Assembly (NCBI RefSeq): GCF_027172205.1
Contig: NC_070614.1
Span: forward strand, 41,531,001 to 41,595,000
Source: Podarcis raffonei
Taxonomy: Eukaryota > Chordata > Lepidosauria > Squamata > Lacertidae
Reading direction: 5' to 3'
DNA length: 64,000 bases
The stretch's first letter is position 1. Each line of letters starts with the position of its first letter. The notes beneath the pieces were generated by a model. The model did no database searches, was not told where the DNA came from, and worked only from the letters and a program-made list of their open reading frames with translations. The position numbers were made by a program, and so were the translations under genes. This document shows, in pieces, positions 10,667 through 21,295 of this stretch.

Positions 10667-11614
10667 ATGGGCAATCATTCTTCCCTGGTGAGCGAGTTCA
10701 TCTTTGTCGGTTTCTCTGGGCTGCCGCAACTGCGAATGCTCCTTTTTGTGCTGGTCCTTTCCATGTACACTGTGTCACTTGCAGGGAATTCCATCATCAC
10801 CACCGTGATCAAGTTAAACCCGGCCCTCCACACACCCATGTACTTCTTCTTGACGAACCTGTCGCTGTTGGAAATATGCTACACCACAGCCATTGTCCCC
10901 AAGATGCTGGCTAACCTGTTGTCGGAGAATGGGAGGATCTCTCTCTGGGGCTGCGCTACCCAGATGTACTTTTTCACCCTCTTTGGCATCACAGAATGCT
11001 GTCTCCTTGCTGCCATGGCTTACGACCGCTATGTGGCCATTTGCAACCCACTGCGGTACAGTGTTGTCATGAACCGAGGCGTCTGTGCCCAGCTCTCGGT
11101 GGCCTCGTGGTCGGTGGGAGTGATGGTTGGACTGGGTCAAACTAACTATGTCTTTAGCCTGACCTACTGCGGGCCCAACAGGATCAACCACTTCTTCTGT
11201 GACATCCCTCCTCTCCTGACGCTAGCATGTGGCGATACTTCAATGAACGTTGTTGCAGTCTATATGGTGGCTGTACTTTTCATCACGGCCCCTTTCCTTC
11301 TGATCCTCACGTCCTATGTATACATCATCACCTCAATTTTGAGGATGCCCTCAGCCGAGGGCAGGCGTAAGGCCTTCTCCACTTGCTCATCCCATCTCAT
11401 CGTTGTGTCCCTGTTCTACGGTTCAGGCATCATTACGTACCTTAGGCCCAAATCCAGCTACTCAGCGTCAAGCGACAAGCTGCTGGCCTTGTTCTACACA
11501 GTTGTGACCTCCATGTTGAACCCCATAATCTACAGTTTGAGGAACAAGGAGGTCAAAGTGGCCTTGATGAAAACCATGGGTAGGAAACTGTGCTGTGTGG
11601 AATGTAAGAAGTGA
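10667..11614 (+). CDS. Olfactory receptor OR-1, class II, OR10-like
   Basis: This is an intact 315-residue odorant GPCR of the olfactory neuron membrane; odorant binding activates Golf. Motifs: N-glycosylation site NHS at residue 3, GN at 40-41 (TM1), LHTPMYFFL at 54-62, TM3 Cys96, MAYDRYVAIC at 117-126, the ECL2 segment CGPNRINHFFCDIPP, RKAFSTCSSHL in TM6 and NPIIYSLRNKEV in TM7. The start chosen is ATG 10667, after acceptor TTCTGCAG at 10635-10642; the TTG three codons upstream is rejected. The AATAAA at 11664-11669 is a good poly(A) signal about 50 nt after the stop. Similarity to OR10A/OR10C is judged by eye and the subfamily is not certain. Confidence 0.95.
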   Translation: MGNHSSLVSEFIFVGFSGLPQLRMLLFVLVLSMYTVSLAGNSIITTVIKLNPALHTPMYFFLTNLSLLEICYTTAIVPKMLANLLSENGRISLWGCATQMYFFTLFGITECCLLAAMAYDRYVAICNPLRYSVVMNRGVCAQLSVASWSVGVMVGLGQTNYVFSLTYCGPNRINHFFCDIPPLLTLACGDTSMNVVAVYMVAVLFITAPFLLILTSYVYIITSILRMPSAEGRRKAFSTCSSHLIVVSLFYGSGIITYLRPKSSYSASSDKLLALFYTVVTSMLNPIIYSLRNKEVKVALMKTMGRKLCCVECKK

Positions 11615-11834
11615 TCATTGCTGGAATGGTACCTCAGGGCACCACCCATATAATAAACCTTTGAATAAAACTTTTCTGACAGAAAACCTGTTTTCATCTA
11701 AATTCTTACCACACTTGCTGAGGACATGTGCCTCTAAATAGCCCCAAGCTGCTTCCCTGTGTTCAGGAAACATGAATACTAGAAGGAATTGAGCTCAAAT
11801 GCTGGGTTAAGGCAGGGGCAGGGCAACCCAGATG

Positions 11835-11940
11835 CTGTGGGATTATGAATCCTATAAATCCTAACCTTCAGCTATATTGGCTGAGGTTGATTTGAGTTGG
11901 AAGTCTTACAACATCTGGAGAGCTACAGGTTCCCACCCCT
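11835..11940. mobile_element. MITE fragment (hAT-like)
   Basis: CAACCCAGATGCTGTGGGATTATGAATCC and GGAAGTCTTACAACATCTGGAGAGCTACAGG are the two worn arms of the palindromic family. Confidence 0.5.
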
Positions 11941-12469
11941 ATGCTAGGGGAACTGCCTCCCACAGAGATTCTGGCTCTGTGTTACTGGAGGACAAATTAT
12001 GGTTGGTTTGGTAGAGACGACCCAACCAGCACACTAACCAGAATACCAAAAGGAGGTAAGTGTAGGTAATGGTCTGATAATTTAATCTGCACCACAGAAT
12101 GCCCCTGTTAGGTACTTTGGGGAACAATGGAGATGGATCATGGTTTTTCAGATAATCAAGGTTCATTGGGAGAAACATGACAAAGTAGACAAATTATTAA
12201 CTATAATTCTTGCCAGGCACAGAGGGGCAAGATAGGGGTCATGGTGCAATTGCGTATTGCATACCTCCAACACCTTGCTGATCAAAATCAGGACCCTTTT
12301 CTGGTTCTGAGCTCTCGCAGGAAGGAACTGGTTCACATGAGAGCACGAGACCAAAACACAAGCATCCTTTGCTTGGACGGGGACTGGGAAAGTGTGGACC
12401 TGTTGCCTAGAAAGTGCAAGGCAAAAGGTAAATGTGGATAAGCCCTAAGTAGAGGAGCTGGAGCTGGCT

Positions 12470-13515
12470 GCTTCTTTATTTCTTTGGCAATCACTCGTAG
12501 CCGAGTAAGATTGTTGTTGTTGTTGTTGTTTAGTCGTGTCCGACTCTTCGTGACCCCATGGACCAGAGAACGCCAGGCACTCCTGTCTTCCACTGCCTCC
12601 CGCAGTTTGGTCAGGCTCATGTTTGTAGCTTTGCAAACACTATCCAGCCATCTCGTCCTGTCGTCCCCTTCTCCTTGTGCCCTTCATCTTTCCCAACATC
12701 AGGGTCTTTTCCAGGGAGTCTTCTCTTCTTATGAGGTGGCCAAAGTATTGGAGCCTCAACTTCATGATCTTTCCTTCCAGTGAGCACTCAGGGCTGATTT
12801 CCTTAAGAATGGAGAGGTTTGATCTTTTTGCAGTCCATGGGACTCTCAAGAGTCTCCTCCAGCACCATAATTCACCCTGAGTAAGATTGTCTTCCATAAA
12901 CACAGTCTTAACAGTGAGTCCGTAAGTGACAGTGGAGGCCAATTCTGGATCCACACGTCCTTCCACAGTGGGGAACATAGGTTTCTGGATAGGAGTTGAT
13001 CATGGTGAGGGTTTGCCAAGTGTGCCTTCCTCTTAGCACGTTTCTCCCTTTCATCCTGAGTTCGAGCGTCTTCAGAGCCCACAACATCTTTGGTAAAGGC
13101 TGTTCTCCAGTTGGAGCGCTCACAATATTTCCCAATTGTTAGTGTTTATACTACATTTTTTTAGATTTGCCTTGAGACTGTCTTTAAACCTCTTTTGTTG
13201 ACCACCAGCATTACGCTTTCCATTTTTAAGTTCGGAATAGAGTAGTTGTTTTGGAAGACGATCACCAGGCATCCACACAACATGACCAGTCCAACGAAGT
13301 TGATGTTGAAGAATTATTGCTTTGACACTGGTGATCTTTGCTTCTTCCAGTGCACTGGCGTTAGTTTGCCTATCTTCCCAAGTGATATGTAAATTTTTTT
13401 GTAGACATTAATTACCCTTAGCAATGACCTTCCATAACTGTTTCCATAACTGCTTCAACATAATCTCCTCACAGTTTTATAACTGCTCTGGGGCTCATTC
13501 AGAAGTTGACTGAGC
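12470..13515 (-). mobile_element. Unclassified LINE-like repeat, host of a nested BovB insertion
   Basis: CTTTGGCAATCACTCGTAGCCGAGTAAGATTG continues, after the BovB insertion, as TCTTCCATAAACACAGTC and onwards to about 13400. On the minus strand, fragments such as GHVVWMPGDRLPKQLL can be read, which looks like the C-terminal tail of a non-LTR retrotransposon ORF. The clade could not be fixed. Confidence 0.5.
12514..12878 (-). mobile_element. BovB (RTE clade) LINE 3' end, 5'-truncated
   Basis: TTTAGTCGTGTCCGACTC, GACCCCATGGACCAGAG and AAGTATTGGAGCCTCAAC are hallmark BovB 3' sequence in reverse orientation, with the (AAC)n tail at the left as GTT repeats. The minus frame encodes LTKLREAVEDRSAW and LVHGVTKSRTRL, the RT C-terminus. 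A 12-bp target-site duplication GAGTAAGATTGT flanks the copy (12503-12514, sharing its last base with the repeat tail, and 12879-12890). Confidence 0.92.
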
Positions 13516-13535
13516 TGCATCTGTAGACACTTGTT

Positions 13536-13991
13536 TGTTGAATTCAAGCCAAAAGTCAGAGGAATTGGCCACCCTCCAGGTGCCCGGCTTGAATCCTTGT
13601 TGACCTCCCTGTCTGCGACTCCTGGCAAGATCAGGGGAGGTCTTTATCGGCGATCCTTCCCAACGTGAGAAGAACACACCCCTCCTCCCCTCCATTCCCA
13701 GGGAGGGGAAAGAGACAGACAGAAATGTATTTACATGCCTTTATTCCTGTCTTTCCAGCAGTACAGAGAAATCGTGACTGCTCTCTCTCATCACCAACAG
13801 CAGAGAGAGAAAAAAAACTCCTCCCATGTACTTCCAGTACAGGGTCATGTGACACTCTGAGCTAACATCCGGTGCTCAGTGCACAGAATAGACTGTCCCT
13901 TGTTCCCACGGTACAGTCCCATAACATCAACATCCTGTTTGGCTTTCCAGCCATCTGGAGCTCTCAGCAGCATTGCTCCTTTTTCGTAACA
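13536..13991 (-). repeat. 3' LTR of the Copia element
   Basis: Matches 17034-17490 almost base for base, ending CGTAACA in plus-strand reading. Confidence 0.95.
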
Positions 13992-14240
13992 TCCTCCCCC
14001 AAAAGAATCAATGCGTGTTGCGGCAAGCAAAGCGTGATCCAGAGAAGAAAACAAACAGTTGTTATACACATAACATTCACCTGTTGTTACAGTTCCACCC
14101 TTGGAACTCCCCGCCACTGGTTTCCCCAGTGTACCTCTCTGGTTGTCTGGCTTCCAAGGAATGAGTGCATCTGCATTACCTTGGCTAGCAACTCTCTGTT
14201 GTGTCTTTGTCTCTGACTTAGACACAGCTCCAACCTGTCC

Positions 14241-16517
14241 TCAGTTGTGTACAACAGCAACACATGCAACAGCTAAGTTAGCAAACTCTTTTGAGTACCT
14301 CTTGGGTGGTTCACCCTTTGTAACTCTCTCAGACCTTCGTATGAGGTGCTGATCTTCTCTGCTCACTGGTTCAGTCTCAGGACTCTTTGGAGAACCAGTT
14401 CCAATGGTAAACAGTGGTTCATCCTTCACCTGTGAAGGCCTATCCATTGTGTGAGATTTCCTCTCAATGACTGTGACAACTGAGCTCTCCGAGCTATCAC
14501 TGTCACTCTCAGTACCACTGTAATCAGTAAAATCAACATCATCATCTGAATCGTCCTCTGTGGGAAATGTGTGTACTATCACCCTCTCCTGTTCAGGAGC
14601 ACTCTCTAGAAATTTTGTGAGAATCACCTGACCAGATTCAGACAAAATTACTCTGTAGAGACCCTTTTCATATCCCACAAAAATGCCTCTGGCATTCTTT
14701 ACTCCACCTGGAGCTTCTGTCCTCACATGAGACCCAAAAACCTTGAAATGGGCAGCAGAAGGTTTTCTATGGAACAGTTTCTCAAAAGGAGAACTTCCCA
14801 ACTCTTTTGAAACCTTTCTCATCCTCGTATAACAATACGACATTAGCGACTCGGCCCAGAACTCATGTGGCAGATGTGAACTAAGCAATTGCGCTTCCAT
14901 CCCCTTTTGCAATTCTTTGTTCACCCGTACACAGACACCCCTGTTCCATGCTTCTGCTGAAACAGCAACCTTGTGTCTTATCCCTTTCTTCTGCAGGAAC
15001 TCCTGGAAATCCTGTAAAAGAAAAATCTGCTTTTCATCTGTGAAAAGACAACCAATGTTAGCACCATGCATATTTTTCACCTTGTCACAAAACTCCTGAA
15101 ATCTATCCAAGGCTTGTTGCGGTTTCTCTAACGCATAAATCCAGACAAAGTTAGAGAAATGATCCACACACACAAGATAAAATCTTGCATTGCCTCTAGA
15201 TGGTTCTAGAGGACCAATCACATCAGCATACACCCGCTGAAATGCTCTGTTGACCCCGGTCATCTTCTTGGTCACACCTGCAAGAGAAATTAGGTTAGAC
15301 ACAGATGAATTACATTCCATGTAATCACTTTGTGCATAACTCAACAAATACAGTCCATCTTTCTCTCTGGCAGAAAGAAACAACTCTCCATCTTTGTAGA
15401 TCTTGCAGCTCTCAGCATCATAGGACAGTTTCAGTCCTTTCTTTGCAATCTGCGAAACACTCAGCAGATTGAACTTCAGTTCAGGAACCAAGTAAACATT
15501 GCTTATAGTCAAGTTCAGACTCTTAAGATACACAGTCCCTATCCCGGTCGCTTCCAGCTCCTGACCGTTGGCCTGTTTCACAGCGAAGCTTTGCTTCTTA
15601 AACGTTGAAAAGAGTTCTCTGTGTGGGGACATATGAAATGTACAGCCCGTGTCTATTATAAACGAGTTCTGAACATCTGGCGTGGTTCCTTTCGCCATCA
15701 AAACCTTTGCAGGTTTCACCAAAGACTTGGTATGACCTTTGCCTGATGCCTCAGGCTTTGCTGAGCGGCCCTTAGCTCCCTTTGGCTGGCGTGGCTTCTT
15801 ACAGTTCCGCTGAAGATGCCCAGCCTGTCCACAATTGTAACATCGGACAACGTTCAAAGCTACAGCATTCTCTCCAGTAGCCACATAAGCGGGGGAATTA
15901 GAACTCCGTTCCTCCCTCCCCCTGTCCTTTACTTCCAGTGCAGCAAGGCGGTCCTGTTCATTCAGAACAACGGCAGACACCCTCTCCGCGGTCAAATCTT
16001 GAGCCGGGAGGGAACCAAGCTGACTGGCAACCGTTTTGTAAGTCCGATTTAGGCTGTTTATCATCATGAAGCAAAACACTTCCTCCTGCAGACGGAAATT
16101 GCGTTCCACCATCTGTTGGCGCAGATATTTCATTTCCGTCAGGTGCGCTTGAACATCTCCATCAGGCGCAAGTCTCAGATTGGTCAGCTTCTCAAAATAC
16201 AGCAACGCTGAAGAACCAGCATCCCTCTGATGTGTTCTACGCAGCGTCTCCCAAATTTCTCGCACATACTCTAAATTCTGAATATGCACCAATTGGTCAT
16301 CTGAGACACACAGAATTACAGCCGTCCTGGCTTTCAGATTCTGTGATTCCCAACCTCGTGTTGGTGCTGCAGGGATTGGGTTCTCAATCACCTCAAAGAT
16401 CCTCTGATTCTGCAGCAGGGCCTTCATCTTTATAGACCAAGATGAATAATTGTCATTAGTCAGGGGAGGTGGATAGGGTAAACCTCCCCCCCTTCTTGGC
16501 ATCCATTCTGAATCCAA
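14241..16517 (-). CDS. Fossil Copia gag-protease-integrase frame
   Basis: A frame of about 758 codons belonging to the Copia element and not a host gene. In order it shows a Copia gag region, a CCHC zinc knuckle (CYNCGQAGHLQRNC), an aspartic protease start (IDTGCTFHMS), a GAG-pre-integrase-like segment and an integrase core (YADVIGPLEPSRG, CVDHFSNFVWIYAL). It ends in the acidic linker with RRSERVTKGEPPKRY that normally precedes reverse transcriptase in this family. Confidence 0.88.
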   Translation of the reverse strand: MDSEWMPRRGGGLPYPPPLTNDNYSSWSIKMKALLQNQRIFEVIENPIPAAPTRGWESQNLKARTAVILCVSDDQLVHIQNLEYVREIWETLRRTHQRDAGSSALLYFEKLTNLRLAPDGDVQAHLTEMKYLRQQMVERNFRLQEEVFCFMMINSLNRTYKTVASQLGSLPAQDLTAERVSAVVLNEQDRLAALEVKDRGREERSSNSPAYVATGENAVALNVVRCYNCGQAGHLQRNCKKPRQPKGAKGRSAKPEASGKGHTKSLVKPAKVLMAKGTTPDVQNSFIIDTGCTFHMSPHRELFSTFKKQSFAVKQANGQELEATGIGTVYLKSLNLTISNVYLVPELKFNLLSVSQIAKKGLKLSYDAESCKIYKDGELFLSAREKDGLYLLSYAQSDYMECNSSVSNLISLAGVTKKMTGVNRAFQRVYADVIGPLEPSRGNARFYLVCVDHFSNFVWIYALEKPQQALDRFQEFCDKVKNMHGANIGCLFTDEKQIFLLQDFQEFLQKKGIRHKVAVSAEAWNRGVCVRVNKELQKGMEAQLLSSHLPHEFWAESLMSYCYTRMRKVSKELGSSPFEKLFHRKPSAAHFKVFGSHVRTEAPGGVKNARGIFVGYEKGLYRVILSESGQVILTKFLESAPEQERVIVHTFPTEDDSDDDVDFTDYSGTESDSDSSESSVVTVIERKSHTMDRPSQVKDEPLFTIGTGSPKSPETEPVSREDQHLIRRSERVTKGEPPKRYSKEFANLAVACVAVVHN

Positions 16518-17033
16518 GTCTCTGCTCTCAATGTCAAGCCTGTAAAATCCAAAAGTTCTCTTTTGGGTTGTTTACTGCTTTCCTGGCAGGCAAACTTTTG
16601 GGCTGTTTCACAGCTGCGTAGATAGCCAAAACAAACTTTGACTTCTCATGCTCTCACTGAGCCAGTCAGTAACTTTCCACTTACTGACGGTCGTTGCCTA
16701 GCAACCTTTCTAGGGACAGGAAATCTTATCAACCACAAGAATTCCTGGTATGCAAGCCTTTTGCTTTCAGAGCTGTTTTTCAAACGCAGCTCTCGTGAAC
16801 CAGAGAATAATTCATTCTGCATTCACACTTTTTAGCCTGAAAATCAGCGTACCTTTTGGGGCTCCGTTGCTTGGAAAATACCCCTCTCGGTGTCCAGCTG
16901 TCTGTTCAGCTTCTGGCTGCACGCAGACGTTTCCTTCTTTCCTTTGGTGCAGAGGATGGCAACGATTCATCGACCTCTCACCTCTCATGCTGATTCCCAT
17001 GGATCAGATAACCATCGGCTAATTGCTACCAGA

Positions 17034-17490
17034 TGTTGAATTCAAGCCAAAAGTCAGAGGAATTGGCCACCCTCCAGGTGACCGGCTTGAATCCTTGTTG
17101 ACCTCCCTGTCTGCGACTCCTGGCAAGATCAGGGGAGGTCTTTATCGGCGATCCTTCCCAACGTGAGAAGAACACACCCCTCCTCCCCTCCATTCCCAGG
17201 GAGGGGAAAGAGACAGACAGAAATGTATTTACATGCCTTTATTCCTGTCTTTCCAGCAGTACAGAGAAATCGTGACTGCTCTCTCTCATCACCAACAGCA
17301 GAGAGAGAGAAAAAAACTCCTCCCATGTACTTCCAGTACAGGGTCATGTGACACTCTGAGCTAACATCCGGTGCTCAGTGCACAGAATAGACTGTCCCTT
17401 GTTCCCACGGTACAGTCCCATAACGTCAACATCCTGTTTGGCTTTCCAGCCATCTGGAGCTCTCAGCAGCATTGCTCCTTTTTCGTAACA
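17034..17490 (-). repeat. 5' LTR of the Copia element
   Basis: Nearly identical partner of 13536-13991; the primer-binding site lies directly inside it. Confidence 0.95.
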
Positions 17491-18149
17491 GTTTATAAGG
17501 ACTCAAAATACATAGACTGGGCTTGGTTTCAGGCTCCCTAGGTACGGCCTTTTAAGCTTGTGAGGGAAGTAGCTGAACTGTGGGGAGCGTAAGATGCACT
17601 CTTTACAGGAGGGATGCTGGCCAAACTACTTCATTTAGAACAAACTCAAACACACATGCAGGGGTGCACCTAGGAGTTGGTCAGGTCAGGGCCAGGGGGA
17701 GCACAAAAACCGTGACTCTCCACTCTGGCTCAGAGTGGCTAGGAGCCTGCCTGCCTGCTTAGAAAATGGACCGATGGAGGAGGAGGAGGGGAAGCAGCCC
17801 AGACCGTGATTACCATGGAGAAAGTCACTGGTGGGGGATGAAAGGAAATGAAAAGACACCTTTTTGAGTTTCTGGTCACCGGTCTATTCCGGCTTCAGAG
17901 GCCCCAATACAGCTCCTTGTGAAGGGTGCAAGGCAGCCTAGGTACATCTCTGCACACAAGACACGATAAAAGCCCACAAAAAAATCTCTCTTCAATAACC
18001 TGAAGGACTAGTCTCTACAGCTCCTGAACTTTTTTTTTTTTGGGGGGGGGGGAAACGTGGACCAGAACTGCTTCACACTTTGGTGAACTTGAATACATAA
18101 AACACAGACTGTATTCCCTTAACAGTACAGGGAGCAGCTTCTGGAATGA

Positions 18150-18390
18150 ATAATTTTCACAGGGCTGCAGCTTATTGTGCTGGGAAATCAAGGACACCTT
18201 TTTGTCTCATCATTGGTCATTGGAGACAGAAAGAGATGTTTGCTGGCACTGAGGCAGAGCTCCGGCGCCTGCGATTCCCTTGTGCTCCTTATGTTGGGAC
18301 TTAAAGGGAAAGGCTGGGCTGCTGGAGGAACAGACTCTTCCTTGATCTCAAGGCAGATGAGAGGAATTCTTAAGTGAGACCTTTGGAGGA
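18150..18390 (+). promoter_or_regulatory. Conserved upstream block of OR-2
   Basis: From CACAGGGCTGCAGCTTATTG through GCTGGGAAATCAAGGACACC, CTTGTGCTCCTTATGTTGGG and GATCTCAAGGCAGATGAGAGG this block recurs upstream of OR-3 to OR-6, ending just before the short first exon in each. Position and conservation suggest promoter plus 5' UTR. No transcription-factor site is asserted. Confidence 0.6.
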
Positions 18391-20864
18391 ATGAATATGC
18401 ACCAGTCATTGCAAGTGTGTATTAGCTATTGGCATAATGAAGCTGTTATGATGAAGGTCAAGGATGCAGGAAGTGGGGAACACTTACCTTTTGCTCCACT
18501 CTTTCCAGGCACAGGTCAGCGCTTAAAAGCTGTGGAGGTTTTTTTGCCTCAAAGTTTCCCTGTGGAAACCTACTCTTTAGTGATCAATCAGAGCAAACAT
18601 CAATACGGGTTCTCCACAGATTGCTGTCTGCTCCTACTGAGCTTTAGAGAGTCGGCTTTCACAGGCAAAGCTCTGGAGTAAAAAAAAACAAACGATGTTC
18701 AGACATGGAACTTTAAATTGGGAACCGTGACTGGAAAGAGCGGAGGAAAGGTGAGTGTAGATAATCCCTTAGCTAGTACAGAGAGAAGGAGCAAGGCTCC
18801 TCAATGGCAAGGTTATATGGTATGGGAATGGTACATGGAATGTTCTGGAAAGGATGTTCAGGTGAATAGAAAGATGCCTTAGATGAGAATTCTCACAGAA
18901 AAATTCAAAAATCCATATTAGAGCAAAGGCTTTATTAGGCCAAACAAAACGTTATGGGATGGAATGCAAATCTTTGAGTTCTCCAGAATGCTTCAGCTGG
19001 CTAGGTGGTAAACACTCTTGCAGATCAGGAATTGGTTAAGTAAAAGGAAGCAAAGGATTAAACGGACACGTCTCCTACTGGAGAGTTTCAGAAAGTGGAG
19101 TCCCCCAAGGTTCAGTATTGGGACCTGTGCTTTTAATCTTGTTCCTAAGTGATGAGGTGTCAGGTGTGAGAATTGAGGTGGCCAAGTTTGTTAATGATAC
19201 TAATTGTTCAGTGCCATTAAAACAAAAAGCGATTGCAAAGAGCTCCAAAGGACCTACTCAAACCGAGTGAAATAAAATTGGAAATACAATTACAGTGGTA
19301 CCTCGGGTTAAGTACTTAATTCGTTCCGGAGGTCCGTTCTTAACCTCAAACTGTTCTTAATCTGAAGCACCACTTTGGCTTATTGGGCCTCCTGCTGCCG
19401 CCATGCCGCTGGAGCACAATTTCTGTTCTCATCCTGAAGCAAAGTTCTTAACCCGAGGTACTATTTCTGGGTTAGCGGAGTCTGTAACCTGAAGCGTATG
19501 TAACCTGAAGCATATGTAACCCGAGGTACCACTGTAAATGTAAACAAGTGATGCATGTTGGTACAAAATAAAAAATAAAAAATGAATAAATCTTAACCTC
19601 ACATATTTACACATGGGGTCACAACTGCCAGTGGCTGACCAGGAAAGAGACCTTGGGGTCGTAAATTGATGGCTCAGTAAAGATGTTGACCCAGTGTCCA
19701 AACCCCATTGAGGTAAATGTGAATATTGGATCGTTTGCCCCAGTGTGCACATTCCCTTACATTGAATTGTATTTCCCCATTTAATTTCTCACAATCCTGA
19801 TTTGGAGAGATCCTCTTGGAGCTTATCTCAATCCCTACTATGTCTGCAGCATTCAACATGTTTCATGTGTCTCTTATTCTTCCAAACTCTTCCAGGAAAG
19901 CTCCTTTCTGAATGGTGAAATAGGGAATGGCACCCTAGTGACAGAATTTATCCTAACTGGACTTTCTGATCTCCCAGCTGTCCGCTTCTCCCTCTTTGCT
20001 GCCTTTTTGCTCATCTACCTGGTCACCCTGCTGGGGAACAGCACCATTCTTCTTGCCATAGCAGCTGACTCTCATTTGCACAACCCCATGTATTTCTTCC
20101 TCAGCAACCTTTCCCTGCTGGACATCTGCTGCCCCACAGCTACAGTGCCCAAGATGCTGGAGAGCCTCTTGTCAGCGAGCAATACCATTTCCTTTGTTGG
20201 CTGTGTGCTGCAACTCTACTTCCTGATAGCCTTGGCAGGGACAGAGGTCTTCCTCTTGGCTGCCATGGCCTATGACCGCTATGTGGCCATATGCAACCCT
20301 CTGCGATACACGGTCATCATGAGCAAGAAGCTGTGTCTTCAGATGGCTGCTGGTACATGGGTCACAGGGTTCCTCAACTCCCTTCTACACACGGTGTTGA
20401 CTTTCACTCTACCTTTCTGCAGATCCAATAGAGTCAATCAATACTACTGTGACATCCCTCCAGTCTTGGCCTTATCATGTGCTTCCACCTATGTGGCTGA
20501 GATGGTTGTCTTCATTGTTGGTGGGATTTTTGGTGTGGGGGCTTTTATGGTGACGTTGGTCTCCTACATCCACATCATCTCCACCATCCTTAGGATCCGT
20601 TCTGCTGAGGGGAAACGCAAGGCCTTATCCACTTGTGCCTCTCATCTTATGGTAGTGGGCCTCTTCTATGGGACAATCCTCTTCACTTACTTAAGGCCTT
20701 CCTCCAGCCACCATCCAGATCAGGACAGGATGGTGAGCATGCTCTATGGGGTAATTACGCCCATGCTGAACCCTTTGATCTACAGTCTCAGAAATAAGGA
20801 GGTGAAAGGGGCTTTGAAGAGGGTCATAGTTCATAAATGCTTAAAGAGCAAATGTGTGGCTTAG
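18391..20864 (+). CDS. Olfactory receptor OR-2, two coding exons
   Basis: Proposed exons 18391-18414 (MNMHQSLQ) and 19896-20864, 330 residues in all. Exon 1 ends CAA before GTGTGT; exon 2 starts after TTCCAG, and both are in phase 0. The usual main-exon ATG is ATA here (19920-19922), so without exon 1 there is no N-terminal start; the GTG at 19938 is not a plausible vertebrate start. The body is an intact class II odorant receptor: NGT glycosylation site, LLGN in TM1, PMYFFL, TM3 Cys, MAYDRYVAICNPLRY, ECL2 Cys residues, RKALSTCASHL and NPLIYSLRNKEV. It looks OR5V1-like by eye. The 1481-bp intron contains a MITE (19291-19536) and an alternative exon (18509-18750). The AATAAA at 21648-21653 is shared with OR-3. 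Confidence 0.82.
18509..18750 (+). other. Possible alternative 5' exon of OR-2
   Basis: Acceptor CTCTTTCCAG (ending 18508) and donor AAAG then GTGAGT are both good. The homologue in OR-3 is 23217-23478. The frame leading into exon 2 has a TAA (18679-18681) and no ATG after it, so it cannot supply a start in this copy and would be untranslated. Confidence 0.45.
19291..19536. mobile_element. TA-flanked palindromic MITE
   Basis: Runs from TACAGTGGTACCTCGGGTTA to TAACCCGAGGTACCACTGTA, in the OR-2 intron. OR-3 lacks it, so it arrived after that duplication. Confidence 0.88.
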
Positions 20865-21295
20865 TTATTTGTATTTCTCAGTTAAGTTGGAATGGGTGCA
20901 TAAGTAATTCTGAGCCAAGGAAAAGTAGTACAGTATATCCATTTTTTGAAAGGGAAAACAAAGGTAACCGTTTGCCTCCGTTTCCTGAGATTTTTTTGAA
21001 TACCAAAAAGAAAAAAATGTAAAACTCTCTCTCCCACCAGTCTCTCTAGACACCAAGAATAAGTAACTTCGAATTGGTTGAACATTTTGCTTGATGGAAT
21101 ATGGAGACTTTTATTCTTGGTTCTCCTTGTGGCTCTGGTCATTTCATGTTTCCGCATATCTTGTGAGTCAAAGGAAGTGGTGTGCCACACTGGTGTTATA
21201 GTAGAGGATGACAAGTGTGGCAGAATATCCAAGGACACTGAGTATTATATTTTGGGAATGGTTCATGTTCTTATGTAGCTGCATTGTTTAGAAGA

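Larger units (their letters stand above)
13536..17490 (-). mobile_element. Ty1/Copia LTR retrotransposon, incomplete
   Basis: An LTR element of about 3.95 kb on the minus strand. Its two LTRs are 456-457 bp and differ at only about three positions, so the insertion is young. Termini are TGTT...AACA. Next to the 5' LTR (17034-17490) is TGGTAGCA (complement at 17024-17031), matching the 3' end of initiator tRNA-Met. A purine-rich GGGGGAGGA tract abuts the 3' LTR at about 13992-14000. The internal part holds gag, protease and integrase in one frame. No reverse transcriptase or RNase H is recognisable, so the copy appears incomplete and could only move in trans. The repeated target bases are short (GTT or GTTT). 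A paralogous empty site lies near 22600-22615. Confidence 0.92.

Noticed and set aside
19938-19940. GTG starts for OR-2, OR-3 and OR-4, and TTG starts for OR-1 and OR-5
   Set aside because: Non-ATG starts at these points are not expected in vertebrate receptors; upstream short exons or in-frame ATGs explain the proteins better.
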